Notes: generated from the sequence alone by a model not told the origin. 64,000 bases of DNA from Spirochaetales bacterium Spiro_05 (GCA_001603115.1 LVBG01000020.1:1-64000); one strand, 5' to 3'. Counted from the first letter of the stretch, positions 43,333 to 52,122 are shown. Program-made: numbers and translations.

Positions 43333-44465
43333 TTCTTGCCTCCTTCTTTCGAACGCTTGAACTTCAAGCGTTTGAGTATCCTATCCCAGCTGAACTCATT
43401 GGTTCCCATGATGCCTCTGCGGTAGATGAGGACGACGATCATCAGGAGGATGGAGAAGATGACCATTCTGAAGCCGGTGCGGAAAAGCGGCACCTGCCAC
43501 GATCCTATCAGAAGCGGCTGGTCGAAGAACCGCAGCCACCACTCTTTTGCCGCAGTGACCAGGAAAGCACTGAGCACAGAGCCTGTGACGCTGCCGATAC
43601 CACCGATGACGACGATGAGCAGGATGTCATAGGTAAGGGTGATGGAGAAGGTCTTTGCTTCGATGGAGCGCATGTACATGGCAAGCAAGCCGCCTGCAAT
43701 GGCAGAGAAGAAAGAGCTGATGATAAAGCTCATCGACTTGTGCTTGAAGAGGTTAATTCCCATGGCTTCGGCTGCAATCTCATCCTCGCGGATGGCCTTG
43801 AAGGCCCGCCCATAGGAGCTCTTGATCAGAAAGACGATGAAGACGATGCAGATGGACACCACAATGAAGGGGGTGATGAGCGAGGGAATGGCTCCCCAGA
43901 GCATGGGTGGGAAGTTGGGGATCTTGTTCAGCCCATAGGACCCGTTGGTGACCTGGTCGAACTGTGGGGAGGAGAAGATTGCCCTGACAATCTCAGAAAG
44001 ACCCAAGGTCGCGATGGCCAGGTAGTCACTCTTCAGCCTGAGGACGGCGATACCGACTATCGCTGCTGCGAACGCTGCCAAAAGACCGCCGAGCAGAAGG
44101 GCTATGAAGGGGAAGATGATCTGGATGAACTCAGGAGAGGATGCAACCATCATCTTGAACGCCCTGATCGCAGGGTGTACCCCGTTCATATAGTAGACGC
44201 CATCCAGGTTCTGTACCGGGATGAGCAGGATGGCAGTGGTATAGGCTCCGATGGACATGAAGCCGGCTTGTCCGAGACTGAAGAGTCCGGTAAACCCGTT
44301 GAGCAGGTTCATGGAGACGGCAACCAGGGCAAGGATGACGCCCTTCTGCAAAACAGAAACGAGCATGCCATTCTGGAGCCGGTTTGCATTGAGCCAATAG
44401 AGGAAGACCATCAGCAAGGTCAAGACGATGATACTGTAGAGGTGGTTTCGCTTGATCTTCAACAT
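43329..44465 (-). CDS. livM: Branched-chain amino acid ABC transporter permease LivM
   Basis: 378 residues with about ten membrane segments. LNLLNGFTGLFSLGQAGFMSIGAY and SDYLAIATLGLSEIVRAI are LivM features. ATG 44465 shares its first base with the livH TGA (TGATG), which fixes the start; an upstream extension would run through livH. A C-terminal charged tail (RILKRLKFKRSKEGGKK) is cytoplasmic. Confidence 0.92.
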   Translation of the reverse strand: MLKIKRNHLYSIIVLTLLMVFLYWLNANRLQNGMLVSVLQKGVILALVAVSMNLLNGFTGLFSLGQAGFMSIGAYTTAILLIPVQNLDGVYYMNGVHPAIRAFKMMVASSPEFIQIIFPFIALLLGGLLAAFAAAIVGIAVLRLKSDYLAIATLGLSEIVRAIFSSPQFDQVTNGSYGLNKIPNFPPMLWGAIPSLITPFIVVSICIVFIVFLIKSSYGRAFKAIREDEIAAEAMGINLFKHKSMSFIISSFFSAIAGGLLAMYMRSIEAKTFSITLTYDILLIVVIGGIGSVTGSVLSAFLVTAAKEWWLRFFDQPLLIGSWQVPLFRTGFRMVIFSILLMIVVLIYRRGIMGTNEFSWDRILKRLKFKRSKEGGKK

Positions 44466-45346
44466 CACACTTTCTCCACTGTTTTTTCGCCGAAGAGTCC
44501 GGTCGGTCGTACGAGCAACATCACGATCAGGAGGAAGAAGGTGAAGGCGTCGGAGAAGGTCGAGTAGCCGAGGGCTACGAGCAGGGTTTCGACGATGCCG
44601 ATGAAAAAGCCTCCGACCACAGCACCGGGTATGTTCCCGATACCACCGAAGACGGCAGCGACGAAGCATTTGAGACCCGGCAGGGTGCCGGAGAACGGGG
44701 TTACCGACATGCGGTCGGTGAAATAGAGGATGGAACCTACACCGGCAAGGAAGGAGCCTATGGCAAAGGTTACCGAGATGACACGGTTGATGTTGATGCC
44801 CATCAGCTTGGCTGTTTCAAAGTCCTTGCTGACTGCTCGCATTGCCATGCCTGTCTTGGTCTTGTTGACCAGGATCATCAGGATGACAACCAGTATGATG
44901 GTAAGGATCGGGGTCAGGATGGTGACGAAGGAGGCCGAGAGCTCTCCCATCTGGAAGATTTTCTTGAGGAAGGGAATCTCAGGATAGCCGCGGGGGATGG
45001 CGGTGAAGAGATAGGTGGAAAGGTTTTGCAAGAGATAGGAGACACCTATGGCACTGATCATGATGGACATGCGGGGGGCCGAGCGAAGCGGCTTGTACGC
45101 GGCACGCTCTATGCCGATGCCCATGAGGGTGGTGACCACCAGCGTGATGAGGATGGCAATGGGCCAAGGGAAGCTGGTAAGTGCGAAGATCATGAAATAC
45201 CCTGCCATCATGAAGATATCGCCATGAGCGAAGTTGATCAGCCTCAGGATGCCGTATACCAACGTATAGCCGATGGCTATCAAGGCATACGCCCCTCCTA
45301 GGGATATTCCTGTCAGACAGTGCTGCAGGATGGTTGTCATACTCAT
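44465..45346 (-). CDS. livH: Branched-chain amino acid ABC transporter permease LivH
   Basis: 293 residues with about eight membrane segments. GISLGGAYALIAIGYTLVYGILRLINFAHGD is the standard LivH opening, and GIGNIPGAVVGGFFIGIVETLL is at the C terminus. ATG at 45346 has GGAG 8 nt upstream. A strong intercistronic terminator separates it from livK, so less permease than binding protein is expected. Confidence 0.92.
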   Translation of the reverse strand: MSMTTILQHCLTGISLGGAYALIAIGYTLVYGILRLINFAHGDIFMMAGYFMIFALTSFPWPIAILITLVVTTLMGIGIERAAYKPLRSAPRMSIMISAIGVSYLLQNLSTYLFTAIPRGYPEIPFLKKIFQMGELSASFVTILTPILTIILVVILMILVNKTKTGMAMRAVSKDFETAKLMGININRVISVTFAIGSFLAGVGSILYFTDRMSVTPFSGTLPGLKCFVAAVFGGIGNIPGAVVGGFFIGIVETLLVALGYSTFSDAFTFFLLIVMLLVRPTGLFGEKTVEKV

Positions 45347-45386
45347 CAGTAGTTCTCCATACCCAAGTGCATTGAACCAGGGAAAC

Positions 45387-45432
45387 AAAAAAAAGAGGAG
45401 GTGGGGCCGGGACACAGTCCCAGCCCTTCCTC
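45387..45432 (-). terminator. Intercistronic terminator between livK and livH
   Basis: A long G/C-rich stem (45417-45432 with 45395-45413, with small mismatches) followed on the minus strand by eight T. It should end most transcripts after the binding-protein gene. Confidence 0.8.
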
Positions 45433-45440
45433 TTACCGAA

Positions 45441-46604
45441 TTACATAACGCTGACGGTCTTCAGGAACTTGAACTGGCCATTCTCAACAACCTTGATGAA
45501 CGCCATGTCCTTGTTCGCATCACCGTTTGCATCAAATACGATACGACCGGTTACGCCTTCCAGATCAACTTTTGCCAGGGCGTCGCGGATTGCGGGACCC
45601 TTGGTGGAGTTTGCAAGCTCAATCGCCTTGAGGGCGGTGATGTAGGCATCGTAGCCGAGTGCGGAGACTGCGGGGATGATGTCCGGCTGCTTGTTCTCAA
45701 CCAGATACTTCTTGAAGCCTTCGATGAACTTTGCTGCTTCAGCGGTGGCGGGATCGGCATCGTCAAAGAATGTTGAGAGGACAACGCCTTCTGCGCTGAT
45801 TCCTGCGTTCTCGATGATGGAGGAGTTCTCCCAGGTGTCACCAGCCATGATCTTAGCGGTAATGCCCAGCTCGCGAGCCTGCTTGATGATCAAGGGGGCG
45901 GTGGCGATGGAGGACGGAGCGAAGATTACATCGGGGTTCGCAGCCTTGATGTTGGTCAGGATCGACTTGAAGTCGGTGGTGTTGGTCTGGAAGCGCTGCT
46001 CACTGACAACGCTGCCGCCCAATCCCTGGAAAGCCCTGCTGAAGAAGTTGCCCAAACCTGAGGAGTAGTCGTCACCAAGCTGGGTGATGACTGCTGCCTT
46101 CTTGGCGCCTTCCTGCCAAGCGTAGTTGGCCATGACGGTGCCCTGGAAGGGGTCAAGGAAGCATACTCTATAATAGTAGTCGTTTCCGAGAGTAACCTGG
46201 GGGTTGGTGCAGGATGCGCCGATGGCGGGCACCTTGTTGTCCAGGAAGATGTCTCCGGCTGCGATGGATACACCAGAGCCGTAGGAGCCGAGGATGACGG
46301 ATGCGCCGCTGGAGATCAGGCTCTGTGCAGCGGTGACTGCTTCGGTCTTGTCAGACTTATTGTCGGCTTCGACGAGTCTGACGTTGTAAGTCTCCCCATT
46401 GATTTTTACCGTGGGATAGACTTTGTTGGCGTAGCGCATGCCCAGGACTTCCTGGTAACCGCCACCACCATTTTCACCGGTGAGAGGTTCGAATACCCCA
46501 ATGACAACCTCTTTCACCCCACTCTTCTGTTCAGTGCCGCCTGCGGCAAAGAGTACGGAAGAGGCCAGCAAGAATACCAACAAGCAAACAGTTAGTTTCT
46601 TCAT
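45441..46604 (-). CDS. livK: Branched-chain amino acid binding protein
   Basis: 387 residues. The signal peptide MKKLTVCLLVFLLASSVLFA is followed by AGGTEQK; no lipobox cysteine is present, so it is a soluble periplasmic protein or held by other means. VVIGVFEPLTGENGGGG, VILGSYGSGVSIAAGDI and IIENAGISAEGVVLSTFFD fit the LivJ/LivK fold. The amino acid specificity is unproven. GGAGG precedes ATG 46604. It is the first gene of the operon. Confidence 0.92.
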   Translation of the reverse strand: MKKLTVCLLVFLLASSVLFAAGGTEQKSGVKEVVIGVFEPLTGENGGGGYQEVLGMRYANKVYPTVKINGETYNVRLVEADNKSDKTEAVTAAQSLISSGASVILGSYGSGVSIAAGDIFLDNKVPAIGASCTNPQVTLGNDYYYRVCFLDPFQGTVMANYAWQEGAKKAAVITQLGDDYSSGLGNFFSRAFQGLGGSVVSEQRFQTNTTDFKSILTNIKAANPDVIFAPSSIATAPLIIKQARELGITAKIMAGDTWENSSIIENAGISAEGVVLSTFFDDADPATAEAAKFIEGFKKYLVENKQPDIIPAVSALGYDAYITALKAIELANSTKGPAIRDALAKVDLEGVTGRIVFDANGDANKDMAFIKVVENGQFKFLKTVSVM

Positions 46605-46636
46605 ACAAGCCCTCCAAATAGACATAGATGCACACA

Positions 46637-46665
46637 TTATTACGTAGGGGTGTGTTTCTATACAA
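46637..46665 (-). promoter_or_regulatory. Probable liv promoter
   Basis: On the minus strand TTGTAT (46660-46665), 17-bp spacer, TAATAA (46637-46642), 32 nt before the livK ATG. Confidence 0.45.
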
Positions 46666-47030
46666 GAGAAATATGCATAGCTACTCACAATTTTCAGAAA
46701 AACCAGTTCAATTCTTCTCTCTTTTTGCGTAAAGATGAATACTTTTGCGTCCCAAACCCGACTTTTCTCACCCTAAGTGAATAAAGATACGGAATCATGG
46801 AATGTACACACTTCTGCTTCTGCTCAACTTCGCACGTATGTTGCTCTTTGTACCTCTCTTTTTCTACCAAAAATTGAGCAGAAAATAGTACAGCCTCCCA
46901 TTAAGCCCTACTATGTACAACCTGTTGTCATAAGTACGGGACATACAAAAAAATGCTAAATTCTTTAAATGCATCAACTTAATTAATTCCCAAAAAAATT
47001 CAAACTTTTTTTCAACTTTTTTTTATTTAG
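46666..47030. other. Gene-free AT-rich stretch between livK and the first 183-residue secreted protein
   Basis: No supportable gene. It contains a 9-bp perfect inverted repeat, TCTGCTCAA (46819-46827) and TTGAGCAGA (46874-46882), around 46 nt, and a run of A/T tracts from 46960 to 47030 that could act as an UP element for the promoter at 47033. Confidence 0.5.
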
Positions 47031-47032
47031 TA

Positions 47033-47139
47033 TTGACATAAGTCTCTTTTGTTCCTATTATACAGGTGTGCTCAGGGAAAGAGCCAAAACGAAACTTGCA
47101 CAGGAGCCCAACAAAAGGAAGCTCCTAAAGGATGAAAAA
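47033..47139 (+). promoter_or_regulatory. Promoter and conserved leader, copy 1
   Basis: TTGACA (47033-47038), 17-bp spacer, TATTAT (47056-47061), then a 72-nt leader with GTGTGC (47066-47071), a GGGAAAG loop, TTGCAC, a G/C hairpin (GGAGC with GCTCC, 47103-47125) and the ribosome site AAAGGA. The same order and spacing recur at 57737-57841 before a second gene of the same kind. The GTGTGC and TTGCAC pieces are partly complementary, and each can also join a local hairpin. Confidence 0.65.
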
Positions 47140-47691
47140 ATGAAAAAGACAATTGCTATCCTGTTGGTCCTGGTAATCGCAATGGCTGGTGTGTTTGCTG
47201 ACATAGCAGGAGCTGCAAGCTCAACTCTTAATCTCACAACTCAAAGAACTGGAATTCAATATCTTGCAATTACTGCATCAGAATTCGAAGGCAATACCCT
47301 TGCTCTGTGGAATACTGCTAATGCAACTAGTAACCTCCTAACAGCTGATGTTCCTGTTGCTGATGGAACCCTTGCTTGGTTGAATCTGATTAATAACAAT
47401 AGAGCTGGTGTTGACGTATATGTTTCTGCCACACAAATGGCCTCTACAGACACTACAGATACCTCAAACACCTATAAAATTGACTATGCAGTTTCTGTAG
47501 GAGAAGGTTCCTTCAACACGGCTTCCAATACAGAAGAGGTAAAAATCCTTTCGGCTGCTAATACCAAGGCTGTGGCTGGACTCTTTATGGAATCATATGC
47601 GATAACTGCGGTAGTTGATTCAGATGATTTTGAACAAGCACCTGCCGATACTTATAGAGGCATTGTAACTTTTAACTTCGCCTCAATCTAA
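47140..47691 (+). CDS. Secreted 183-residue protein, family A copy 1
   Basis: Signal peptide MKKTIAILLVLVIAMAGVFA, then a Thr/Ala/Asn-rich mature part that looks like a beta-sandwich. STLNLTTQ near the start, NNRAGVDVYVSAT in the middle and a last strand YRGIVTFNF at the C terminus. It shares its length (183), overall plan and NNR-[AT]-G and G-x-[VI]-TFN-[FY] patterns with the protein at 57842, though identity is low. No cysteine is present. A secreted or surface structural subunit, fimbria-like, is possible; no family was recognised. ATG 47140 has AAAGGA upstream. Confidence 0.7.
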   Translation: MKKTIAILLVLVIAMAGVFADIAGAASSTLNLTTQRTGIQYLAITASEFEGNTLALWNTANATSNLLTADVPVADGTLAWLNLINNNRAGVDVYVSATQMASTDTTDTSNTYKIDYAVSVGEGSFNTASNTEEVKILSAANTKAVAGLFMESYAITAVVDSDDFEQAPADTYRGIVTFNFASI

Positions 47692-47728
47692 TAATCTCAT
47701 TAATTAGCACTTTTGTAGATTTTGAAAT

Positions 47729-47760
47729 GGCTGATCAGCAATGGTCAGCCTTTAATTTTA
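47729..47760 (+). repeat. Hairpin repeat copy 1 (terminator-like)
   Basis: GGCTGATCAGCAATGGTCAG-type hairpin (47729-47750, GGCTGA pairs with TCAGCC) followed by TTTAATTTTA. It can terminate transcription of the 183-residue protein gene. The same hairpin with one base change recurs at 48000, 50012 and 50504. Confidence 0.7.
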
Positions 47761-47764
47761 ATCA

Positions 47765-48021
47765 CCATTGGTACCAGGTACAACTTCCACAATTACCGCA
47801 GAAATCGCAGAATGGCGGTCTTAATCAAGGATTTCGGGGAATAGGGTACCAGTTAGAAAGTCCAATAAATCCACAAGGCTGATTGCTATGCGGACATCGG
47901 TACCAGGTACAACTTCCACCGCAGGAATCGCAGAATGGCGGTCTGAATCAAAGATTTCGGGGAAGAGGGTACCAGTTAGGAAGTCCAATAAATCCACAAG
48001 GCTGATCAGAAATGGTCAGCC
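47765..48021 (+). repeat. Tandem direct repeat of about 120 bp
   Basis: Two copies, about 47765-47884 and 47888-48007, share GGTACCAGGTACAACTTCCA, a CGCAGAATGGCGGTCT block, GATTTCGGGGAA, GGGTACCAGTTAG and AGTCCAATAAATCCACAAGG in the same order. Copy 2 lacks 6 bp. Copy 1 ends in a degraded hairpin (GGCTGATTGC at 47878); copy 2 ends in the intact hairpin 48000-48021. Differences do not favour synonymous sites in any frame, so it looks non-coding. Confidence 0.75.
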
Positions 48022-48145
48022 TTCAGTTTGCTGTGCGTACGTTTTGGTAGACACTTATCGATGGACAGGAGCTCGATTTGGAGACACTTTTCCAATGACT
48101 GCGACCATATTTGTTTACAACTTCATTCAAACTTATAGCCTTACT

Positions 48146-49063
48146 TTACCAATATAAATTACTTTTAAGCTTATCGACTATACGTCGTCTCTGGAGTGCA
48201 TCAATCAGGGCGAGATTATGCATCTTCCATTTGATGGCAGGAAGGTCTTGGATGTGAGGAACACTAAAGTACGACCAATCGGGATGGCCTTCCTTAAAAT
48301 CAAACAGGAACTGCTTGTCCCGTTCGTCAAATAGGGTATGTACAATCCGAATCAATTCGGCTCTTGCCTCTATCAGATCCGTCAGTGCAATCGGATCTGT
48401 CGTCATACCAACAAAGTCGGTTTCATAGATTTGCTTGATATCAAGCAAGTTTGGATTGAGAATTTCAACAATCCTCCGATTATGCGAGAGTAAATACACG
48501 ATGAAGGCTTCCTTCATTCTGGCAGAGACTCCCTCACGCTCGAGTAACCCCTTGATGTCATAGAGGTCCCTTGGATGCTGTCTATCCAGCGCAGCCATCA
48601 TTTTACCTGCGAACAAATCCTCAAACGAAACCACCGGCATTTCGGCGAACCCAAAGACTTCTTCAGCAGTTTTGGTCATTCTCATAACGGTGGGTTCAAA
48701 TACCGTCCCCCGCAATACCGGTGACAATTCTACTTTGACAACTGCTCGCCCAGCTTCGATGAACAATCGGTTTATATATTCAGTATGGTTCAATGAAGCG
48801 TATGTAATCTTGGCACCGGGAATCCGTGCAATTACCGTATCACCTACGCCCTTGAGATTCCGGGTGATCGACTCAAGCGATGGTATCCGCTCGCCAATCG
48901 GCACGTACACCAGATCGATATCAACAGAAAGGCGTGGCATATCTTTGTAGAACAAATTGATTGCCGTTCCCCCTTTCAGAGCGAAACATGGATGCTCTCC
49001 TACCAAAGGCAGAATACGAACCAATAGTTCAACTTGCCTAAAATAGGGGTTCTTGCTGTCCAT
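48146..49063 (-). CDS. abiEii: AbiEii-type nucleotidyltransferase toxin
   Basis: 305 residues of the DUF1814 nucleotidyltransferase family. GGTAINLFY (31-39) and SVDIDLVY with D48 and D50 form the catalytic site; VSFEDLFAGKMMAALDRQHPRDLYDI is the second family motif. It is the toxin of a type IV toxin-antitoxin pair linked to phage abortive infection. Its start lies inside the antitoxin gene (26-nt overlap). The pair lies between direct hairpin repeats. Confidence 0.87.
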   Translation of the reverse strand: MDSKNPYFRQVELLVRILPLVGEHPCFALKGGTAINLFYKDMPRLSVDIDLVYVPIGERIPSLESITRNLKGVGDTVIARIPGAKITYASLNHTEYINRLFIEAGRAVVKVELSPVLRGTVFEPTVMRMTKTAEEVFGFAEMPVVSFEDLFAGKMMAALDRQHPRDLYDIKGLLEREGVSARMKEAFIVYLLSHNRRIVEILNPNLLDIKQIYETDFVGMTTDPIALTDLIEARAELIRIVHTLFDERDKQFLFDFKEGHPDWSYFSVPHIQDLPAIKWKMHNLALIDALQRRRIVDKLKSNLYW

Positions 49064-49802
49064 CTTCGTCCTCCTTGGGTACGGTGATCAAAAACTGTGC
49101 ATCAAAAATCCCCCCGCTTACTATCTGACGTTTTCCAGCCCCTAGGTTGATCCGGGATATATCGATATGCTTATACCAAGGGTGGCCTATGGTCCTGGCA
49201 AGCCAAAGAAACAATCGCTTCGCTTGGATATTCCCACAAGCTTCCAACAGTGACTGCAATAGCATAGGCCGCAGACTTGCAGCCCCTTCCAACATCAATT
49301 TTGCCTGCAGGATGTCTTCGCGAGTCACAAGAGTACTTGCCAACTCGATAAACGCACGTTCAGCAGTGGAATATGGTAAAGGCCAATCCCATGTCCCAAA
49401 TGGGACATCAACCAGACCAATCGAACCATTCGAGAACGGATTACGTTTCATCTTGATGAAGCCAGGACTGATATCCACCTTTTCCACCCATGATGGAAGA
49501 CTCTGGGCACTGTACAATCTGATGCTCTGTGCAACACCAAGCTTCAAGGTATGCTCGTACCCGTGATAACTCAAGGCAGTCAAGTGCCCGACATGAACAT
49601 CAGACCCGAGCACTATCAGCGAGTACACAACCTGTTGCCATTTCAACGGCGGTCCTGGTTTTCTGTAGAGACCATGCACCAAAGCTTCAATCTTGCCGGA
49701 ACGGAGGTAATAATCCACAGCAGTAGATTCTATCCCATGTCTGCCAAACCATGCTCTATCAACGAGCAATCCTTCCTGCATAATTGAATCCAGTACAGCC
49801 AT
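49038..49802 (-). CDS. abiEi: AbiEi-type antitoxin
   Basis: 254 residues. The N-terminal winged helix (GLLVDRAWFGRHGIESTAVDYYLRSGKIEALVHGLYRKPG in part) and the domain with VGHLTALSYHGYEHTL and VPFGTWDWPLPYSTAERAFIEL match AbiEi-like antitoxins. It should repress the operon and counter AbiEii. CTGGAGG precedes the ATG. It is first of the two-gene unit. Confidence 0.85.
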   Translation of the reverse strand: MAVLDSIMQEGLLVDRAWFGRHGIESTAVDYYLRSGKIEALVHGLYRKPGPPLKWQQVVYSLIVLGSDVHVGHLTALSYHGYEHTLKLGVAQSIRLYSAQSLPSWVEKVDISPGFIKMKRNPFSNGSIGLVDVPFGTWDWPLPYSTAERAFIELASTLVTREDILQAKLMLEGAASLRPMLLQSLLEACGNIQAKRLFLWLARTIGHPWYKHIDISRINLGAGKRQIVSGGIFDAQFLITVPKEDEDGQQEPLF

Positions 49803-49849
49803 AAAGCCTCCAGTTCGTTATATGCAATATTTCCATACATATACTCTGT

Positions 49850-49878
49850 ATTATGTTCAATATATAAACTGTAGTCAA
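49850..49878 (-). promoter_or_regulatory. Probable abiE promoter
   Basis: On the minus strand TTGACT (49873-49878), 17-bp spacer, CATAAT (49850-49855). TATATG/CATATA inverted arms (about 49819-49843) between the -10 and the ATG may be the antitoxin operator. Confidence 0.5.
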
Positions 49879-50011
49879 GTTTGATTTTCTATAGTTTCAC
49901 ATATCTTATGTATGTATATTTCCATTTTATTGAACCTTATCAACAAATCACAGCGTTATTCAGATGAGATAAGAACCGTCGGCAACAGGAAGAAAACCAA
50001 TTATTCCATAA

Positions 50012-50036
50012 GGCTGATCAGAAATGGTCAGCTACT
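50012..50036 (+). repeat. Hairpin repeat copy 3
   Basis: GGCTGATCAGAAATGGTCAG at 50012-50031, preceded by a weak match to the upstream part of the 120-bp repeat (ACCAATTATTCCATAAGG). It lies on the far side of the abiE pair from copy 2 (48000-48021), in the same orientation. The 3' arm is shortened to GTCAGC. The rest of 49879-50158 shows no gene. Confidence 0.7.
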
Positions 50037-50158
50037 TTCGCTAAACGCGGGAAACCTGATACCTTCTTGAATATATCGGTGCCATTAGCATCATCTACAA
50101 TGCAGAAATCGATCAGATTTGGCAATTATTAAGCATTTACGACCATTGCAATGTCGGT

Positions 50159-50371
50159 ATGAACGTCGGTATGAATGTCGTTTTAAACAAAACAGAGCAA
50201 AAAATTCTGGAATTACTTATAGAAGATCCAAAACAAACAGCTGAAAATCTAAGCAAGAGAATCAATTCCACAATCCGTACAGCAGAAAGAACGCTTAAAT
50301 CACTACAAGAAAAGAATTACCTTACAAGAATCGGTTCAAGAAGAGACGGCTACTGGATTGTGAAGCGATAA
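50159..50371 (+). pseudogene. C-terminal winged-helix remnant of an AlbA-type regulator
   Basis: 70 residues: MNVGMNVVLNKTEQKILELL followed by a winged helix ending RIGSRRDGYWIVKR. The repeated VGMNV phrase before LNKTEQKILELL is the linker that normally precedes the C-terminal helix-turn-helix of AlbA/HATPase_c_4 proteins. No ribosome site or N-terminal domain is seen, and the preceding 120 nt have stops. It is most likely the leftover 3' end of a longer gene. Confidence 0.6.
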
Positions 50372-50503
50372 AACCAACGAATCAGGGTGAAGCCATCGGC
50401 TTAGTCTCCGCATAATCCTTAGGTAGCCACCTAATAGAACTCTGGATAGTGGATTCAAGGATGGTGATTACCTGGAACAGACTCCAATAAAACCACAAGA
50501 CAA

Positions 50504-50536
50504 GACTGATCAGAAATGGTCAGCCTTTAGTTTTGC
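50504..50536 (+). repeat. Hairpin repeat copy 4
   Basis: GACTGATCAGAAATGGTCAG hairpin at 50504-50525, followed by TTTAGTTTTG. It is preceded at 50445-50503 by a diverged match to the 120-bp repeat (ATTCAAGGAT, TTACCTGG, CTCCAATAAAACCACAAG). Same orientation as the other copies. The rest of 50372-50680 holds two other hairpins (50579-50604 and 50649-50672) and no gene. Confidence 0.65.
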
Positions 50537-50578
50537 TTAGGGATCTGCCTCCTACCTTGTTCTTACCCAACTCAAAGC

Positions 50579-50604
50579 AGTGCCCCGGTCTTCACCGGGG
50601 CACT
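50579..50604 (-). terminator. Probable terminator after the alcohol dehydrogenase gene
   Basis: AGTGCCCCGG pairs with CCGGGGCACT (10 bp). The T tract is weak on both strands. A second perfect 9-bp inverted repeat, TTGTTTGAT and ATCAAACAA (50649-50672), lies closer to the stop codon. Confidence 0.5.
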
Positions 50605-50680
50605 ACCACTACTCTACATAAAACGCTGATAGCTCTCAGCCTTGCCTCTTGTTTGATGTTTGTATCAAACAATCCTTCGC

Positions 50681-51862
50681 CTACAGCGCAAGCCTATAGA
50701 TCTTCTCCACATCGTCAGCAGACAACTTCTTGAAGTTCCCAAGATGAGATTTCTCACCCACAAACGCATTCTCTGCCATGAACCTGAGCTTATCATCTTT
50801 GATATCTGCATCAGCCAACGTAGTCGGCATCCCGATTCTCTTGTAGAAAGCCTGCAACCGTTGGATAGCTTCTTCCACGATGCCTTCCTTGTCGCTCAGA
50901 GGCAGATCCACATTCCAGACACGCACTGCATACTGCACAAACCTGTCGATATCCACCTTGTGTACATATCTCATCCATGCCGGGAAGAGAATTGCCAGGC
51001 CTGCACCATGGGCAATGTCATACAAGGCGCTCAGCTCATGCTCAATATCATGCGTTGCCCAATCGCCTACCCTACCTCTATCAAGAAGGTTGTTGTGGGC
51101 GATGGTACCTGTCCACATCAGTTCTGCACGATATCGATATTCACTGGGATTCTGCAAAGCCAAAGGAGCATTGGTGATGACATTGCGCATACAAGCTTCC
51201 AGCAAGCGATCAGAAAGGTCATTGTGTTCGACGGTGGTGAAATACCGTTCCTGAAGATGTGCCAGAATATCCGAGGCACCGCAAGCAGTCTGGTAAGCAG
51301 GCAAAGAGTAGTTAGTCTCAGGATCCATCACCGCAAACTTTGCCACAATGGTCTCGCTGTTGACTGCACGCTTCAAACCATGCTCCGCATCGGTGATGAC
51401 CGATCCAGTGGAACTTTCAGAACCTGCAGCTGGAATGGTCAGCACAACACCAAGAGGAAGCGATTCACGGATCGTGTACTCAGCTTTCGCGTAGTAATCA
51501 TTCCAGACATCCTCAGAAGACGGCAGCTTTGCACCAAACGAAATCGCCTTGGCAGAATCAATGACGCTTCCGCCTCCAACTGCGAGAATGAAATCAATCT
51601 TCTCTTTCTTGCAAAGCGCTATCCCTTCCCTTACCAGGGAAAGATGCGGATTGGGAACCACTCCTCCAAGGTAGACAATTTCAAGACCAGCAGCTTTCAG
51701 AGAAGCTGTCACAGTATCATACACACCATTCTTCTTGATCGAACCACCACCGAAATGGAACAACACTTTCTTGCCCCAGGCAGCAGCTTCCTTGCCGACT
51801 TCCGACATGGTTCCCTTGCCGAAGATGATTCGTGTGGGATTGTAGTACGAGAAATTCTGCAT
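50681..51862 (-). CDS. Iron-containing alcohol dehydrogenase (butanol dehydrogenase-like)
   Basis: 393 residues of the group III metal alcohol dehydrogenases, close to BdhA/YqhD. NPTRIIFGKGTMSEVG opens it, and AVGGGSVIDSAKAISFGA is the nucleotide-binding site. Metal ligands appear as D in ACGASDILAHLQERY and as H in DIEHELSALYDIAHGAGLAIL. It reduces aldehydes with NAD(P)H, fitting a fermentative lifestyle. GGAGG precedes ATG 51862. It stands alone. Confidence 0.92.
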   Translation of the reverse strand: MQNFSYYNPTRIIFGKGTMSEVGKEAAAWGKKVLFHFGGGSIKKNGVYDTVTASLKAAGLEIVYLGGVVPNPHLSLVREGIALCKKEKIDFILAVGGGSVIDSAKAISFGAKLPSSEDVWNDYYAKAEYTIRESLPLGVVLTIPAAGSESSTGSVITDAEHGLKRAVNSETIVAKFAVMDPETNYSLPAYQTACGASDILAHLQERYFTTVEHNDLSDRLLEACMRNVITNAPLALQNPSEYRYRAELMWTGTIAHNNLLDRGRVGDWATHDIEHELSALYDIAHGAGLAILFPAWMRYVHKVDIDRFVQYAVRVWNVDLPLSDKEGIVEEAIQRLQAFYKRIGMPTTLADADIKDDKLRFMAENAFVGEKSHLGNFKKLSADDVEKIYRLAL

Positions 51863-52052
51863 ATATAACCTCCGTTAACATTGTAGGAATAAAAATTTGC
51901 CTATGAACTAGTATACTGCTAATACGAGTGAAAACCCACCCATATCATACTTAATCGCTCACAATTCTTGGCTATCAGCAGAATTTGTACTCATTGTGCT
52001 TCCAAATCTTCATGCATTTAGCATTCATAAAGCTCTCATAGCAAGTTTCTAT

Positions 52053-52081
52053 TTGAAATTTCTTATATTCAGCCATATACT
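52053..52081 (+). promoter_or_regulatory. Promoter of the second AlbA-type gene
   Basis: TTGAAA (52053-52058), 17-bp spacer, TATACT (52076-52081). Transcription should start near 52088, just before the AAGA repeat tract. The rest of 51863-52052 shows no feature. Confidence 0.6.
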
Positions 52082-52095
52082 AGTGAGAGAGAAGC

Positions 52096-52115
52096 AAGAA
52101 AGAAAGAAAGAAAGA
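52096..52115 (+). repeat. Tetranucleotide repeat (AAGA)5 in a 5' leader
   Basis: Five exact copies of AAGA (52096-52115) directly followed by GGGGAGA and the ATG at 52123. Being between the promoter and the ribosome site, a change in copy number by slippage would alter leader length rather than reading frame. Confidence 0.8.
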
Positions 52116-52122
52116 GGGGAGA

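Noticed and set aside
46777..46959. A 60-codon frame upstream of the first secreted protein
   Set aside because: No ribosome site, no family pattern and AT-rich surroundings.
47066..47130. Cyclic-di-GMP riboswitch in the leaders of the 183-residue proteins
   Set aside because: GGGAAAG and GCAC pieces are reminiscent, but the diagnostic GACGCAAAGCC half is absent in both copies.
47888..48157. An 89-codon frame inside the 120-bp tandem repeat
   Set aside because: It runs through the repeat and hairpin, has no ribosome site, and the repeat copies do not differ in a coding-like way.
47729..50536. Integron attC sites
   Set aside because: The repeats are directly oriented and delimit gene units, but the RYYYAAC and GTTRRRY ends and a long imperfect palindrome are missing, and no integrase is in the window.
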